Part shown: piece after piece, positions 9,451-17,691 of the stretch | Layout of the letters: every line of letters starts with the position of its first letter | Position numbering within the stretch: the stretch's first letter is position 1 | Assembly: GCA_031260885.1 (NCBI GenBank) | Contig: JAISKP010000101.1 | Span: 1 to 34,319 of the forward strand | Direction: 5' to 3' | From: Eubacteriales Family XIII. Incertae Sedis bacterium | GTDB lineage: Bacteria; Bacillota; Clostridia; Peptostreptococcales; Anaerovoracaceae | DNA length: 34,319 nucleotides | Notes under the pieces: model-generated | The model's database searches: none | Told to the model about the DNA's origin: nothing | The model's input: only the letters and a program-made list of their open reading frames with translations | Translations under genes and position numbers: made by a program

Positions 9451-10676
9451 ATTTGGAATTTGCATCGGAGTCATCGAACGGTATATCGAAGGTGGACAAG
9501 AACAAAAAAATTTGGAAAACAATAAATAAAGCCTTCATCATTGGATTCCTGCTGATGATCGTGCTTCCGGTCGCCTTTTTCAATATGGAAACAGGTGCGG
9601 TTTCTGAGAATGAGAAGCGGCTGTTTGCAAATCTCCCGAGCGTGCATGCCACGGACGGAAGCTTTAATGAGAATGTCCGAGCGGAATTTTCAGACTGGCT
9701 CGGTGACCGGATCGGATTCAGACAATCGTTGGTGCGGACGGCATCGCACATAAAGCTGTCCGTGTTGCACGAGTCCCCGTCGTCGATCATCCATGTCGGG
9801 CAGAACGGCTGGTATTACTATGCGGAGCAGGGGAACATTCTGATTGCAAAGGGGCAGTATGATTTGACGGAGCCAATGCTTCAGAGAATCGCAGCGAATC
9901 AGCAGGCCATCAGCGATTATTACAAGCAAAACGACGTGGATTATTACCTCATGATCACGCCGGCGAAGACAAGTATCTATCCGGAGTTCGTGGGCGTCGG
10001 AAGCTATACGCTCCGAGAGACGCCGGTCGATGTCGTGGAAAGGTATCTGGCTGAAAATACGGATGTGCAGATGATCAATCCGAAAATGACCCTGATCGAA
10101 AATAAGGATAAGGGGCAGCTGTTCCTGAAACAGGATTTTCACTGGACAAATCTCGGCGCTTATTACGCATACCGGGCGACGATCGAGCATTGGAACAGAA
10201 CCGGTCTCCTGCACGATGTGCCGATTGAGGTGCATGTGGAAGATATCGATTATGGGACGGGAGAGGTGTCCGGTTATTTCGGCGGGGCGGATTTTCTGAA
10301 TGCGGAAATCGCGCCATCCGTCCGGTGGCGTGAAAACGCGGTGCAGCTTGAGGACGGAATCTATTTTAAAGAAATCGAAGCCATCTGCGCCGGAGCTGAA
10401 TCGGGTGAACTGATCGCGTCGCTTGCAGTCTATGAAAATCCAAAGGTTCCGTCCGGACGGTTGTTGATCTATGGAGATTCACAGATCATGCCGGAAAGAA
10501 AACTGCCGCGCTGCCTGTCGGAACACTTTTCCATTGTCGTGAACACCGGGATCCGACCCGAGTTCAATCCCGAACTGGAGGCCTTCGTGCAGCCGGACGT
10601 GGTGATCTACAGCTGCAGCGAGCGGAACATCAACGCCAGCCTCCATGGAATCGATTTCCTGTCGAAGATTCAGTAG
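9447..10676 (+). CDS. SGNH/DHHW-type polysaccharide acylation accessory protein (AlgJ/AlgX-like), copy 1
   Basis: Single N-terminal TM; ENEKRLFANLPS; YYLMITPAKTSIYPE; KQDFHWTNLGAYYAY (DxHW motif); LIYGDSQ; TTG start at 9447 overlapping the MBOAT stop, alternative GTG at 9492. Confidence 0.85.
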   Translation: MNLEFASESSNGISKVDKNKKIWKTINKAFIIGFLLMIVLPVAFFNMETGAVSENEKRLFANLPSVHATDGSFNENVRAEFSDWLGDRIGFRQSLVRTASHIKLSVLHESPSSIIHVGQNGWYYYAEQGNILIAKGQYDLTEPMLQRIAANQQAISDYYKQNDVDYYLMITPAKTSIYPEFVGVGSYTLRETPVDVVERYLAENTDVQMINPKMTLIENKDKGQLFLKQDFHWTNLGAYYAYRATIEHWNRTGLLHDVPIEVHVEDIDYGTGEVSGYFGGADFLNAEIAPSVRWRENAVQLEDGIYFKEIEAICAGAESGELIASLAVYENPKVPSGRLLIYGDSQIMPERKLPRCLSEHFSIVVNTGIRPEFNPELEAFVQPDVVIYSCSERNINASLHGIDFLSKIQ

Positions 10677-11884
10677 GGAAACAAATTTTCTCTTTCAGAA
10701 CTGTCCTGTTTCAAGGATTGTATATGTGTCAAGACAAGACCGATTAGCGTGAGAACTACTCCGAGTGACAGAATCGCAAATGACCAATGTCTCGTATCGG
10801 CGCCGGCGGACGCGATATAGAAAGTGGATATTGTCACAACTTGCATCAAATATATGAACCATGCCGTGCCGGGCACGACGAACGCCATGGCGAGCAGTAC
10901 GATTTCCCCCTGATAGTAGTATCGACCATGCATCTGAGGCAAAACAAACGGAAGAACAATCAAACAAAACGCCGCGAGCATCAAAATGGTTTCCCTACTG
11001 AACTTCTTTGCCTTAAATCCATATACAACAAGCGAGACGGCAAAGGCAAATCCGATTCCCACGCCGACAAGGCGAAATTGATCAAAATTATTCGGAAACC
11101 ACTGCCAGAGATTTGACATCCACCAAACCATGTTTTTCACACCAAGCATGGGTCCCGTTCCCCTTACCAGAAAACCGATAATGCGTCCGGGCGTATCGCC
11201 TATAAGTAGGGTCGGTGAAAGTAAAACAAGGCAAGAAACGATAGAGAGCAGCGGTCCCTTGATGAATCCCTTGCGGCGGTTTATCGCGACCGCGAGCAAA
11301 AAAGGTGCAAGAAAGATCGCCTGCATCTTCACCGCGAATGAAATTCCGAAAATAATCCAGGACAGATTGTTGCGGTCTTTCAGACAAAAGTAGATCGACC
11401 AAATCGCAAGCGCGCCAATAATGTCGTCATTCTGACCCCATGCTGCGCTGTTGACCACCACAGTGGGTAAAATCAGGGCGATGGTAGCTGCACAATACTT
11501 TGTATTTCCATCAGGCTTAAAGATCTCGACTGTTTTCAGTACGCCGCCCGCTAACAGCAGGTCAAAGATCACCGCGAGTCCTTTGATCACGAGCATGTTT
11601 GAGGGCGTCAAACGGCTGACTAGCCACATCAGCAGCAGGTATGGTGAATTGTAGGGCGAAAACTCTTGGAGAATGGATTCGGGACCAAACACGCGAAGAT
11701 ATGTCAGCCATGGCTCATAGAATTGAGTATAGTCCGGAAAAACAACAGGGAATAGGTGTATGCGACACGCCACCGCGATCGTCAGAAAAACGACAGGGAA
11801 ATACAATTTTTCGTTGAGCTTCAATATTGACAATTTTTGATTCAATCCAAGAATCCCTCTTCCCATATGAACAATGGAATGCAA
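10670..11884 (-). CDS. polytopic membrane glycosyltransferase, GT-C-like, paralog of 969..2132
   Basis: Aligns nearly end to end with 969..2132 (KLNEKLYFPVVFLTIAVACRIHLFPVVFPDYTQFYEPWLTYLRVFGPESILQEFSPYNSPYLLL...), roughly 80-85% aa identity by eye; paralog-equivalent start would be a TTG at 11824. Confidence 0.75.
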   Translation of the reverse strand: MHSIVHMGRGILGLNQKLSILKLNEKLYFPVVFLTIAVACRIHLFPVVFPDYTQFYEPWLTYLRVFGPESILQEFSPYNSPYLLLMWLVSRLTPSNMLVIKGLAVIFDLLLAGGVLKTVEIFKPDGNTKYCAATIALILPTVVVNSAAWGQNDDIIGALAIWSIYFCLKDRNNLSWIIFGISFAVKMQAIFLAPFLLAVAINRRKGFIKGPLLSIVSCLVLLSPTLLIGDTPGRIIGFLVRGTGPMLGVKNMVWWMSNLWQWFPNNFDQFRLVGVGIGFAFAVSLVVYGFKAKKFSRETILMLAAFCLIVLPFVLPQMHGRYYYQGEIVLLAMAFVVPGTAWFIYLMQVVTISTFYIASAGADTRHWSFAILSLGVVLTLIGLVLTHIQSLKQDSSERENLFPY

Positions 11885-11906
11885 TTTTTACAGTATTTGT
11901 GGCATT

Positions 11907-12158
11907 TTATGATTTGGAAGATAGGTGCAGAAGAATGTTGTTCAGCAAGTCTCCGACATTCAAAAAACCTTGAATCTCGCCCATTGTAAATTTGATTCCA
12001 AATTGATCTTCGATCTCTGAAATGATCTGGAGATGCATGAGCGAATCCCATCCGTCTATATCTTTCGCTGTCGTTGTCTCGAAAACATCAAGGGTTTCAT
12101 TGTCGAATATATCCCTGAGAATTTCTGTGAGTTTTTCAAATGCAGCTTCCCTTTCCAT
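11907..12158 (-). CDS. stand-alone acyl carrier protein
   Basis: 83 aa; TTTAKDIDGWDSLMHLQIISEIEDQFGIKFTMGEIQGFLNVGDLLNNI; DSL phosphopantetheine-attachment motif in GWDSLMHL. Confidence 0.92.
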   Translation of the reverse strand: MEREAAFEKLTEILRDIFDNETLDVFETTTAKDIDGWDSLMHLQIISEIEDQFGIKFTMGEIQGFLNVGDLLNNILLHLSSKS

Positions 12159-12336
12159 ATCAATCCTCCTGTTTCATAAATGCTCTTCTCGATTCATGGA
12201 ATCTCAAGAATTAAATGATATCATACCTTCAAACGTGCGTAAAGCCAAGCGATCTTGTCGGACTTTAAAAACACACCTCTTTATGGTAAGATTAAGCGTC
12301 GATAAAATTCAGGACTTACAGGAACAAGGAATTAAC

Positions 12337-13176
12337 ATGAAAACAGTATTGGTAACGGGATCATCAGGCTATATCGGGAAGCATGTCGTCGCAGCGCTTC
12401 TTGCAAAAGATCACCTCGTAATTGCAAATGATCTCGTACCGAGCAACACAGATGCCCACGTCACAAATTCAACAGAAGATATTTTTTCCGGAGAAAAGGA
12501 CATCTATGAACGACTTGGAAAGCCTGATATTGTGATTCATTTAGCTTGGGAAGCGGGGTTTATCCACAACTCGCCATTGCACTTACTCAGACTGTCCGAT
12601 CATTTTCGCTTTCTGACAGATATGGCAGCAGGCGGCTGCAAGAACATCGCCGTCATGGGTTCCATGCATGAGGTTGGTTTCTACGAGGGTGCCATCACGG
12701 AAGATACGCCCTGTAATCCGCTTTCTCTTTATGGCATCGCAAAGAATGCACTCCGCCAAGCCCTGCTTCTTGAATCAAAACAAAATGATTTCAACCTCTA
12801 TTGGCTGCGCGGATACTATATCTACGGAGACGACAGGCGTGGTAGTTCGATCTTTTCAAAGATCGCGCGCGCTGCGGATGCCGGCGAAAAGGAGTTTCCA
12901 TTTACGACAGGGAAAAACAAATATGACTTCATTTCTATTGACGGACTTGCCACGCAGATCGTCGCAGCATCGACACAAACGAAGGTGTCTGGTGTTATCA
13001 ACGTTTGTTCGGGCAAGGCAGTCAGCCTCGCTGAACAAGTTGAAGCCTTCATAAAAGAAAATGACTTCGATATTACGCTGAAATATGGCGCTTTCCCTGA
13101 TCGCGAATATGATTCGGGAGCGATTTGGGGAGATGACACAAAGATTCAGACCATCCTTTTAAACGAAAAGTTCTGA
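12337..13176 (+). CDS. NAD(P)-dependent sugar-nucleotide reductase/epimerase, Tll/RmlD-like SDR
   Basis: MKTVLVTGSSGYIGKHVVAALLAKDH (Rossmann GxxGxxG); GSMHEVGFYEGAITEDTPCNPLSLYGIAKNALRQALL (YxxxK); 'ggaacaaggaattaacATG'; upstream extension to 12022 overlaps the ACP gene and is unlikely. Confidence 0.85.
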   Translation: MKTVLVTGSSGYIGKHVVAALLAKDHLVIANDLVPSNTDAHVTNSTEDIFSGEKDIYERLGKPDIVIHLAWEAGFIHNSPLHLLRLSDHFRFLTDMAAGGCKNIAVMGSMHEVGFYEGAITEDTPCNPLSLYGIAKNALRQALLLESKQNDFNLYWLRGYYIYGDDRRGSSIFSKIARAADAGEKEFPFTTGKNKYDFISIDGLATQIVAASTQTKVSGVINVCSGKAVSLAEQVEAFIKENDFDITLKYGAFPDREYDSGAIWGDDTKIQTILLNEKF

Positions 13177-13193
13177 AAGGTACACGATAAGCA

Positions 13194-14687
13194 ATGGTAT
13201 TTTCATCTGCAGTGTTCATGTTCGTATTTTTGCCAATCTGTTTGATTGGGTATTATTTGATGCCCAAGCTCGTTGCGAAAAACATTTTTCTTCTGATTAT
13301 GTCCCTGCTCTTCTACGGTTATGGAGAACCGAAATTTCTGTACATCATGTTGCTTTCCGTACTCATCAATTGGTTGATCGGTCTTGCGATCAACCAATTC
13401 AGAACCCGAACAATTTTGCCAAAAGCACTGCTGGCGTTTATGGTTGTATACAACATCGGCATTCTGTTTGTGTATAAGTATCTGAATTCGATCATTTCGA
13501 ATGTAAATAGCATCTTTGATACAGATTGGCCTCATCCCACGCTATTCCTTCCCATTGGAATTTCCTTTTTCACCTTTCAGGCAATGTCCTATGTAATCGA
13601 TGTTTACAGAGGGGTTGCGCCGGTGCAGAAGAATTTTTTCAATACTGCACTTTATATTTGTCTGTTCCCACCTTTGATTGCGGGGCCTATTGTTCGGTAC
13701 ACTTCCATCATGGATCAGCTCACGGATCGCAAATTCCGATTTGATGATTTTTCCTGTGGCATCAAGAGGTTCATTATCGGACTATCAAAAAAACTCATCA
13801 TTGCAAATCTGATTGCAGTCGTTGTGGATCAGGCCTACAGTGCTTCCGATGTAGGCAGTCTCAGCATCTTGATGGCTTGGTTCGGTGCGTTTGCTTACCT
13901 GATTCAACTCTACTTTGACTTCTCCGGATATTCCGATATGGCGATCGGACTCAGCCGAATGTTCGGCTTTAAATTGAATGAGAATTTCAATTATCCGTAC
14001 ATATCCAAATCGATCGTTGAATATTGGAGCCGGTGGCATATTTCATTAAGTACGTGGTTTCGGGACTACCTGTATTTTCCGGTATTTCGCACACTGCAAT
14101 CCAGAAAAAATCCGTTGACAGGCAAACGCTTTTCGATTCGAACATGTGATTTCACCGCATTGTTTGTCGTTTGGATTTGTTGCGGTACCTGGCATGGTGC
14201 AGGAATAAAATATCCACTGTTTGGGCTCTATTGGTTTGTTTTCATTGTGATAGAGCGCCTTGTCGAAGAACACCTCAAGAAGAGGAGAAAGCAATTAAAA
14301 CTGCAGAAAAAAAAATCGAGCGCCGGTATCCGCGCATTGCAACATGTCTATACAATATTCGTGGTTCTGATCGGGCAGGTTATATTCCGCGCAAACGGTC
14401 TTCGGGAGGCGGTGCGATATCTGCTCGTCATGTTCGGCGTTTCCGGCTCTGCGACTGCAGTTTTCGATGAAAAGACACTTTTTCTCATTCAGGACAACTG
14501 GGTGTTGCTGATCATCGCTGTGATCGCATGTTGCCCTGTACTGAAAGTGCTTGAGAAACGATTTACGGGAAACGCCGCGATCGCGCTTGAACTCGTAGGA
14601 AATCTACTATTAATGATCTTATTCCTTGTATGCGTATCTTACACTGTCAACAACAGCTATAACCCATTTATTTACTTCAATTTCTAA
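13194..14687 (+). CDS. MBOAT family O-acyltransferase (AlgI/DltB-like), copy 2
   Basis: MVFSSAVFMFVFLPICLIGYYLMPKLVAKNIFLLIMSLLFYGYGEPKFLY; LYFDFSGYSDMAIGLSRMFGF; EYWSRWHISLSTWFRDYLYFP; GTWHGAGIKYPLFGLYW. Confidence 0.95.
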   Translation: MVFSSAVFMFVFLPICLIGYYLMPKLVAKNIFLLIMSLLFYGYGEPKFLYIMLLSVLINWLIGLAINQFRTRTILPKALLAFMVVYNIGILFVYKYLNSIISNVNSIFDTDWPHPTLFLPIGISFFTFQAMSYVIDVYRGVAPVQKNFFNTALYICLFPPLIAGPIVRYTSIMDQLTDRKFRFDDFSCGIKRFIIGLSKKLIIANLIAVVVDQAYSASDVGSLSILMAWFGAFAYLIQLYFDFSGYSDMAIGLSRMFGFKLNENFNYPYISKSIVEYWSRWHISLSTWFRDYLYFPVFRTLQSRKNPLTGKRFSIRTCDFTALFVVWICCGTWHGAGIKYPLFGLYWFVFIVIERLVEEHLKKRRKQLKLQKKKSSAGIRALQHVYTIFVVLIGQVIFRANGLREAVRYLLVMFGVSGSATAVFDEKTLFLIQDNWVLLIIAVIACCPVLKVLEKRFTGNAAIALELVGNLLLMILFLVCVSYTVNNSYNPFIYFNF

Positions 14688-14700
14688 TGGAAAACGAGCG

Positions 14701-15891
14701 ATGAAGAAATTTCACAAGCCTAAAAATTTAATGCTAATGATTTGGTTTCTGGCTGTTATCCTATTCTTATCAGCTACGAATGCATCCTGGTTTACTTCCA
14801 TCGTAAAACCCGAGCTACAGGGAATCAACCTCGAAAACGCAAAGAGCCGCACCGATAGTTGGGATATGAAATTTCGCGCGTATTTCCATTACAAAGAAAA
14901 GCTCCTTGACATCTGTGGACTTTCATACCTGATTTTAAACAAAAAAACTGCTGACAACTTCCAGTTTGTAAAGGATCAATATAATACGATGCAGTTTACC
15001 GAACCAAACTGGAATGCGGCGCACGCAATCGAAAGCATCACGGTGCTGAATGATCGTTTCGCCGAAAGAGGAATCCCCTTGGTTTATGCTGTGTTTCCGC
15101 CAAGATTTAACGCAGATGACTTCCCTTTGTCTCATGAAGTTGATTTCAATGGTCAACGTGATGAGAACATTATGAACGAGACGGAAAAAGCCGGTGTCAA
15201 TGTACTGGATATCGGGCGTATTTTGGGAGTTTCGGAGCAAATTGTGTTCAAAACAGATCTTCACATGAAGACTGAAACAGAGTTTCGTGCGGCAAAGGTT
15301 CTTTCATCCAAGTTGATGGATATGGGGTTGGATTTTAAAAATTTCGATGAAATCTATGATCCTGCAAATTATACGATTGTGAGCCATCCTTTCATGGGAA
15401 ATCTGTCGAGATCAACCGGGAAGTATTTCACGCTTGGGATTGATGATTTTGAAATATACTATCCGGGCTTCCCAACGAATTTCACATTAATCAATCCTTC
15501 CGCACACCTTGAAAAGCACGGAGACTTCACCAAAACACTGATGAATGGTTATGAAGATGATCTTGAGGAAAATCCGATGCCTTACTGGGTGTTAAATTAT
15601 TTGCAGTATCCCAGTCCATATTATAGGATCAGCAATCACAATATTGAGGACGGTTGTAGCTTGCTCTTCATCATGGATTCCTACACCATGCGCGCCGCTA
15701 CATTCTTGGCATTAGGCGCCAAAGAAATTACCGTTGTAGATCCAAGAGGCGAAGGTGGAAATGAGATCTTAAAAACCCTTATGGCAGAAGGGGACTTTGA
15801 TGCGGTTATTGTGACGTTTTCAGGAAGTGACCTTTATAATGCGATCGATTTCTCACAGCCAGTGCAAGCAGCACCGCAGGCAGACCAATGA
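14701..15891 (+). CDS. SGNH-like polysaccharide acylation accessory protein (AlgJ/AlgX/DltD-like), copy 2, divergent
   Basis: 396 aa from ATG 14701; N-terminal TM anchor; QIVFKTDLHMKTETEFRAAKVL in place of the DHHW-type motif; LLFIMDSYTMRAATFLAL candidate nucleophile; immediately follows MBOAT copy 2. Confidence 0.72.
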   Translation: MKKFHKPKNLMLMIWFLAVILFLSATNASWFTSIVKPELQGINLENAKSRTDSWDMKFRAYFHYKEKLLDICGLSYLILNKKTADNFQFVKDQYNTMQFTEPNWNAAHAIESITVLNDRFAERGIPLVYAVFPPRFNADDFPLSHEVDFNGQRDENIMNETEKAGVNVLDIGRILGVSEQIVFKTDLHMKTETEFRAAKVLSSKLMDMGLDFKNFDEIYDPANYTIVSHPFMGNLSRSTGKYFTLGIDDFEIYYPGFPTNFTLINPSAHLEKHGDFTKTLMNGYEDDLEENPMPYWVLNYLQYPSPYYRISNHNIEDGCSLLFIMDSYTMRAATFLALGAKEITVVDPRGEGGNEILKTLMAEGDFDAVIVTFSGSDLYNAIDFSQPVQAAPQADQ

Positions 15892-15925
15892 GCTGTTCAA
15901 ATGCAGCATCCCAGTCCATTGAAGA

Positions 15926-17650
15926 TCAAGCATCCTCGCAAATAAATGTTTTATTTGGCACAAACGCATCCGTTCGAACAGCATAACGTCCTTCGCTCAA
16001 ATGTTCAAAGCCAAGTACATCATAGATATGTTCAACCATCTTGTTTTTTTGTGTCGGTAGATACGCCCCTATTATTCTTTTCCCGCCTGCGTTTCTTGCA
16101 GTTTCAACCGCGGTATTTATGATGAATTCCTCCATGCCACGCTTGAGTACCCTGCAGCTCATAAACCAGTTCTCTATATAAAATGTATCTTCATCCTCGC
16201 GACGCAGAATGAGCACTGAAATCAGACCGTAGTCTCCGAACTTATCCCTTAGCGAAAACGTCAACGGAAAATATTTCGGGTCAGCCGCAATCCGTTCCGC
16301 ATCTGCGGCGGTGTACCGCACCGTGCATAGATTGAATTGATTTGACCGCTGTGAAAGCTGTGCGGCGCGCGGGATGTTGAATTCGGTGAAGCCCGTGGTC
16401 GTTGCAATCATTTCAAGACTTTGCAGATATTCATCAATGGATGCATGTTCCCGCATATGCACGGTGCGATCCGCTTCCGCCCGATACTGTTCCGTACGCG
16501 CACCGTCGGCATCCGTGTAAGCCGGCGTCTCAAAAAGATTTAGTGATGTTAGAAATGTAACATAGTCCGAAGGATCCTCGGGAAGTTCGGGAACCGTAAT
16601 CTCCGGGATCATGCTGCGCACGAGGTCACGCTCTACAGGGTTGTCATCTATAAATACAAGAGAATCCATTCCGATATTCAGCGTTTCCTGAATCATTCGG
16701 ATATTACCGGCTTTATCCTGCCAATTTGCGACAAACATGGATATATCCGTGAGCCTCAACACCATATCGGCATGCTTTTCAAATGGCTCTTTCGCTGCAG
16801 CCTCTTCATTTTTACTGCAAACGGTCAGCAATATCCCGCGTTCTTTTAACTTTTTCAGCCAACACTGAAATTCTGAAAACGCATGCCCGCGACCGAGTTC
16901 GCCGAGCTCTATCGCATTCAATCCGTCATCGCCGATCACGCCGCCCCACAATGTGTTGTCGAGATCGAGCACAACGCACTTCTTTGTCTTTCCTCGAATG
17001 GCCTCAATCGTATCAAGCGTCAGCGCAGCCACGTCCGGTAAAGCGTCAAGCCGGATCGCAAGTTTGGCAGCGTAGTACATTTTCTCATCAAACAAATGTG
17101 ATCTGCCGTACGCATTCTGTATGTATGCGAGGTCGATAAGATGGATATCCTTCCGCCCTTCTGCAGTCCTCATAAGTCCCATATTGAGGCTTCGCATCTG
17201 GTAGATAAACGATTCCTTGATTTGCACGCCGTGGTTGCCGAAAATCCGATCATCTCTCTCCGCAGGCAGATACTGCAAAATCTTACAGCCGGATCTTGTT
17301 GCGATACTGTCCCAATAGCCCTGAATGCGGGACAGGGTATCCGCTGCGAATGATCCGCATTCGTTCAGCGGTCTATCACAATAAGACTCGTAAAGTTTTT
17401 GAGCCGAAATAAATATTAAAATATAGTCCGGACGAAAGGCGTAAACCTCGGAAGACGGATCGTACAGCTGATACTCGATCTGATTGTAATCAGTGTTGAA
17501 CACATTCAGATTGATATCCCGATAAGCGCCAAATGCTTGCAATGCCATCGCCAGCATTTGTGTCGCGCTATCCCCTAAAACCGCAAGACGAATCTCGGGA
17601 AACCCACTGACATCCTTCTTTAATTGTTTCTTTAATTCGGAAAATTTCAT
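15926..17650 (-). CDS. FkbH-like HAD-IIIC family protein with N-terminal GDSL/SGNH-like and C-terminal GNAT-like domains
   Basis: IRLAVLGDSATQMLAMAL (N-term); KKCVVLDLDNTLWGGVIGDDG...LTVCSKNEEAAA...MVLRLTDISMFVANWQDKAGNIRMIQETLNIGMDSLVFIDDNPVERDLVR (HAD/FkbH core); RSNQFNLCTVRYT...LRDKFGDYGLISVLILR (GNAT-like). Start trimmed from 17695 to ATG at 17650. Confidence 0.92.
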   Translation of the reverse strand: MKFSELKKQLKKDVSGFPEIRLAVLGDSATQMLAMALQAFGAYRDINLNVFNTDYNQIEYQLYDPSSEVYAFRPDYILIFISAQKLYESYCDRPLNECGSFAADTLSRIQGYWDSIATRSGCKILQYLPAERDDRIFGNHGVQIKESFIYQMRSLNMGLMRTAEGRKDIHLIDLAYIQNAYGRSHLFDEKMYYAAKLAIRLDALPDVAALTLDTIEAIRGKTKKCVVLDLDNTLWGGVIGDDGLNAIELGELGRGHAFSEFQCWLKKLKERGILLTVCSKNEEAAAKEPFEKHADMVLRLTDISMFVANWQDKAGNIRMIQETLNIGMDSLVFIDDNPVERDLVRSMIPEITVPELPEDPSDYVTFLTSLNLFETPAYTDADGARTEQYRAEADRTVHMREHASIDEYLQSLEMIATTTGFTEFNIPRAAQLSQRSNQFNLCTVRYTAADAERIAADPKYFPLTFSLRDKFGDYGLISVLILRREDEDTFYIENWFMSCRVLKRGMEEFIINTAVETARNAGGKRIIGAYLPTQKNKMVEHIYDVLGFEHLSEGRYAVRTDAFVPNKTFICEDA

Positions 17651-17691
17651 AGTTCTAATCATACTATATAATAGTGGAAATTGCATCCGTC

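Noticed and set aside
12022-12336. N-terminal extension of the 12022-13176 ORF
   Set aside because: Overlaps the ACP gene antisense; Rossmann motif starts right after ATG 12337.
11907-17650. Polyketide/NRPS cluster interpretation of ACP + FkbH
   Set aside because: No KS, AT, KR or adenylation domains in the window; all surrounding genes are polysaccharide-related.
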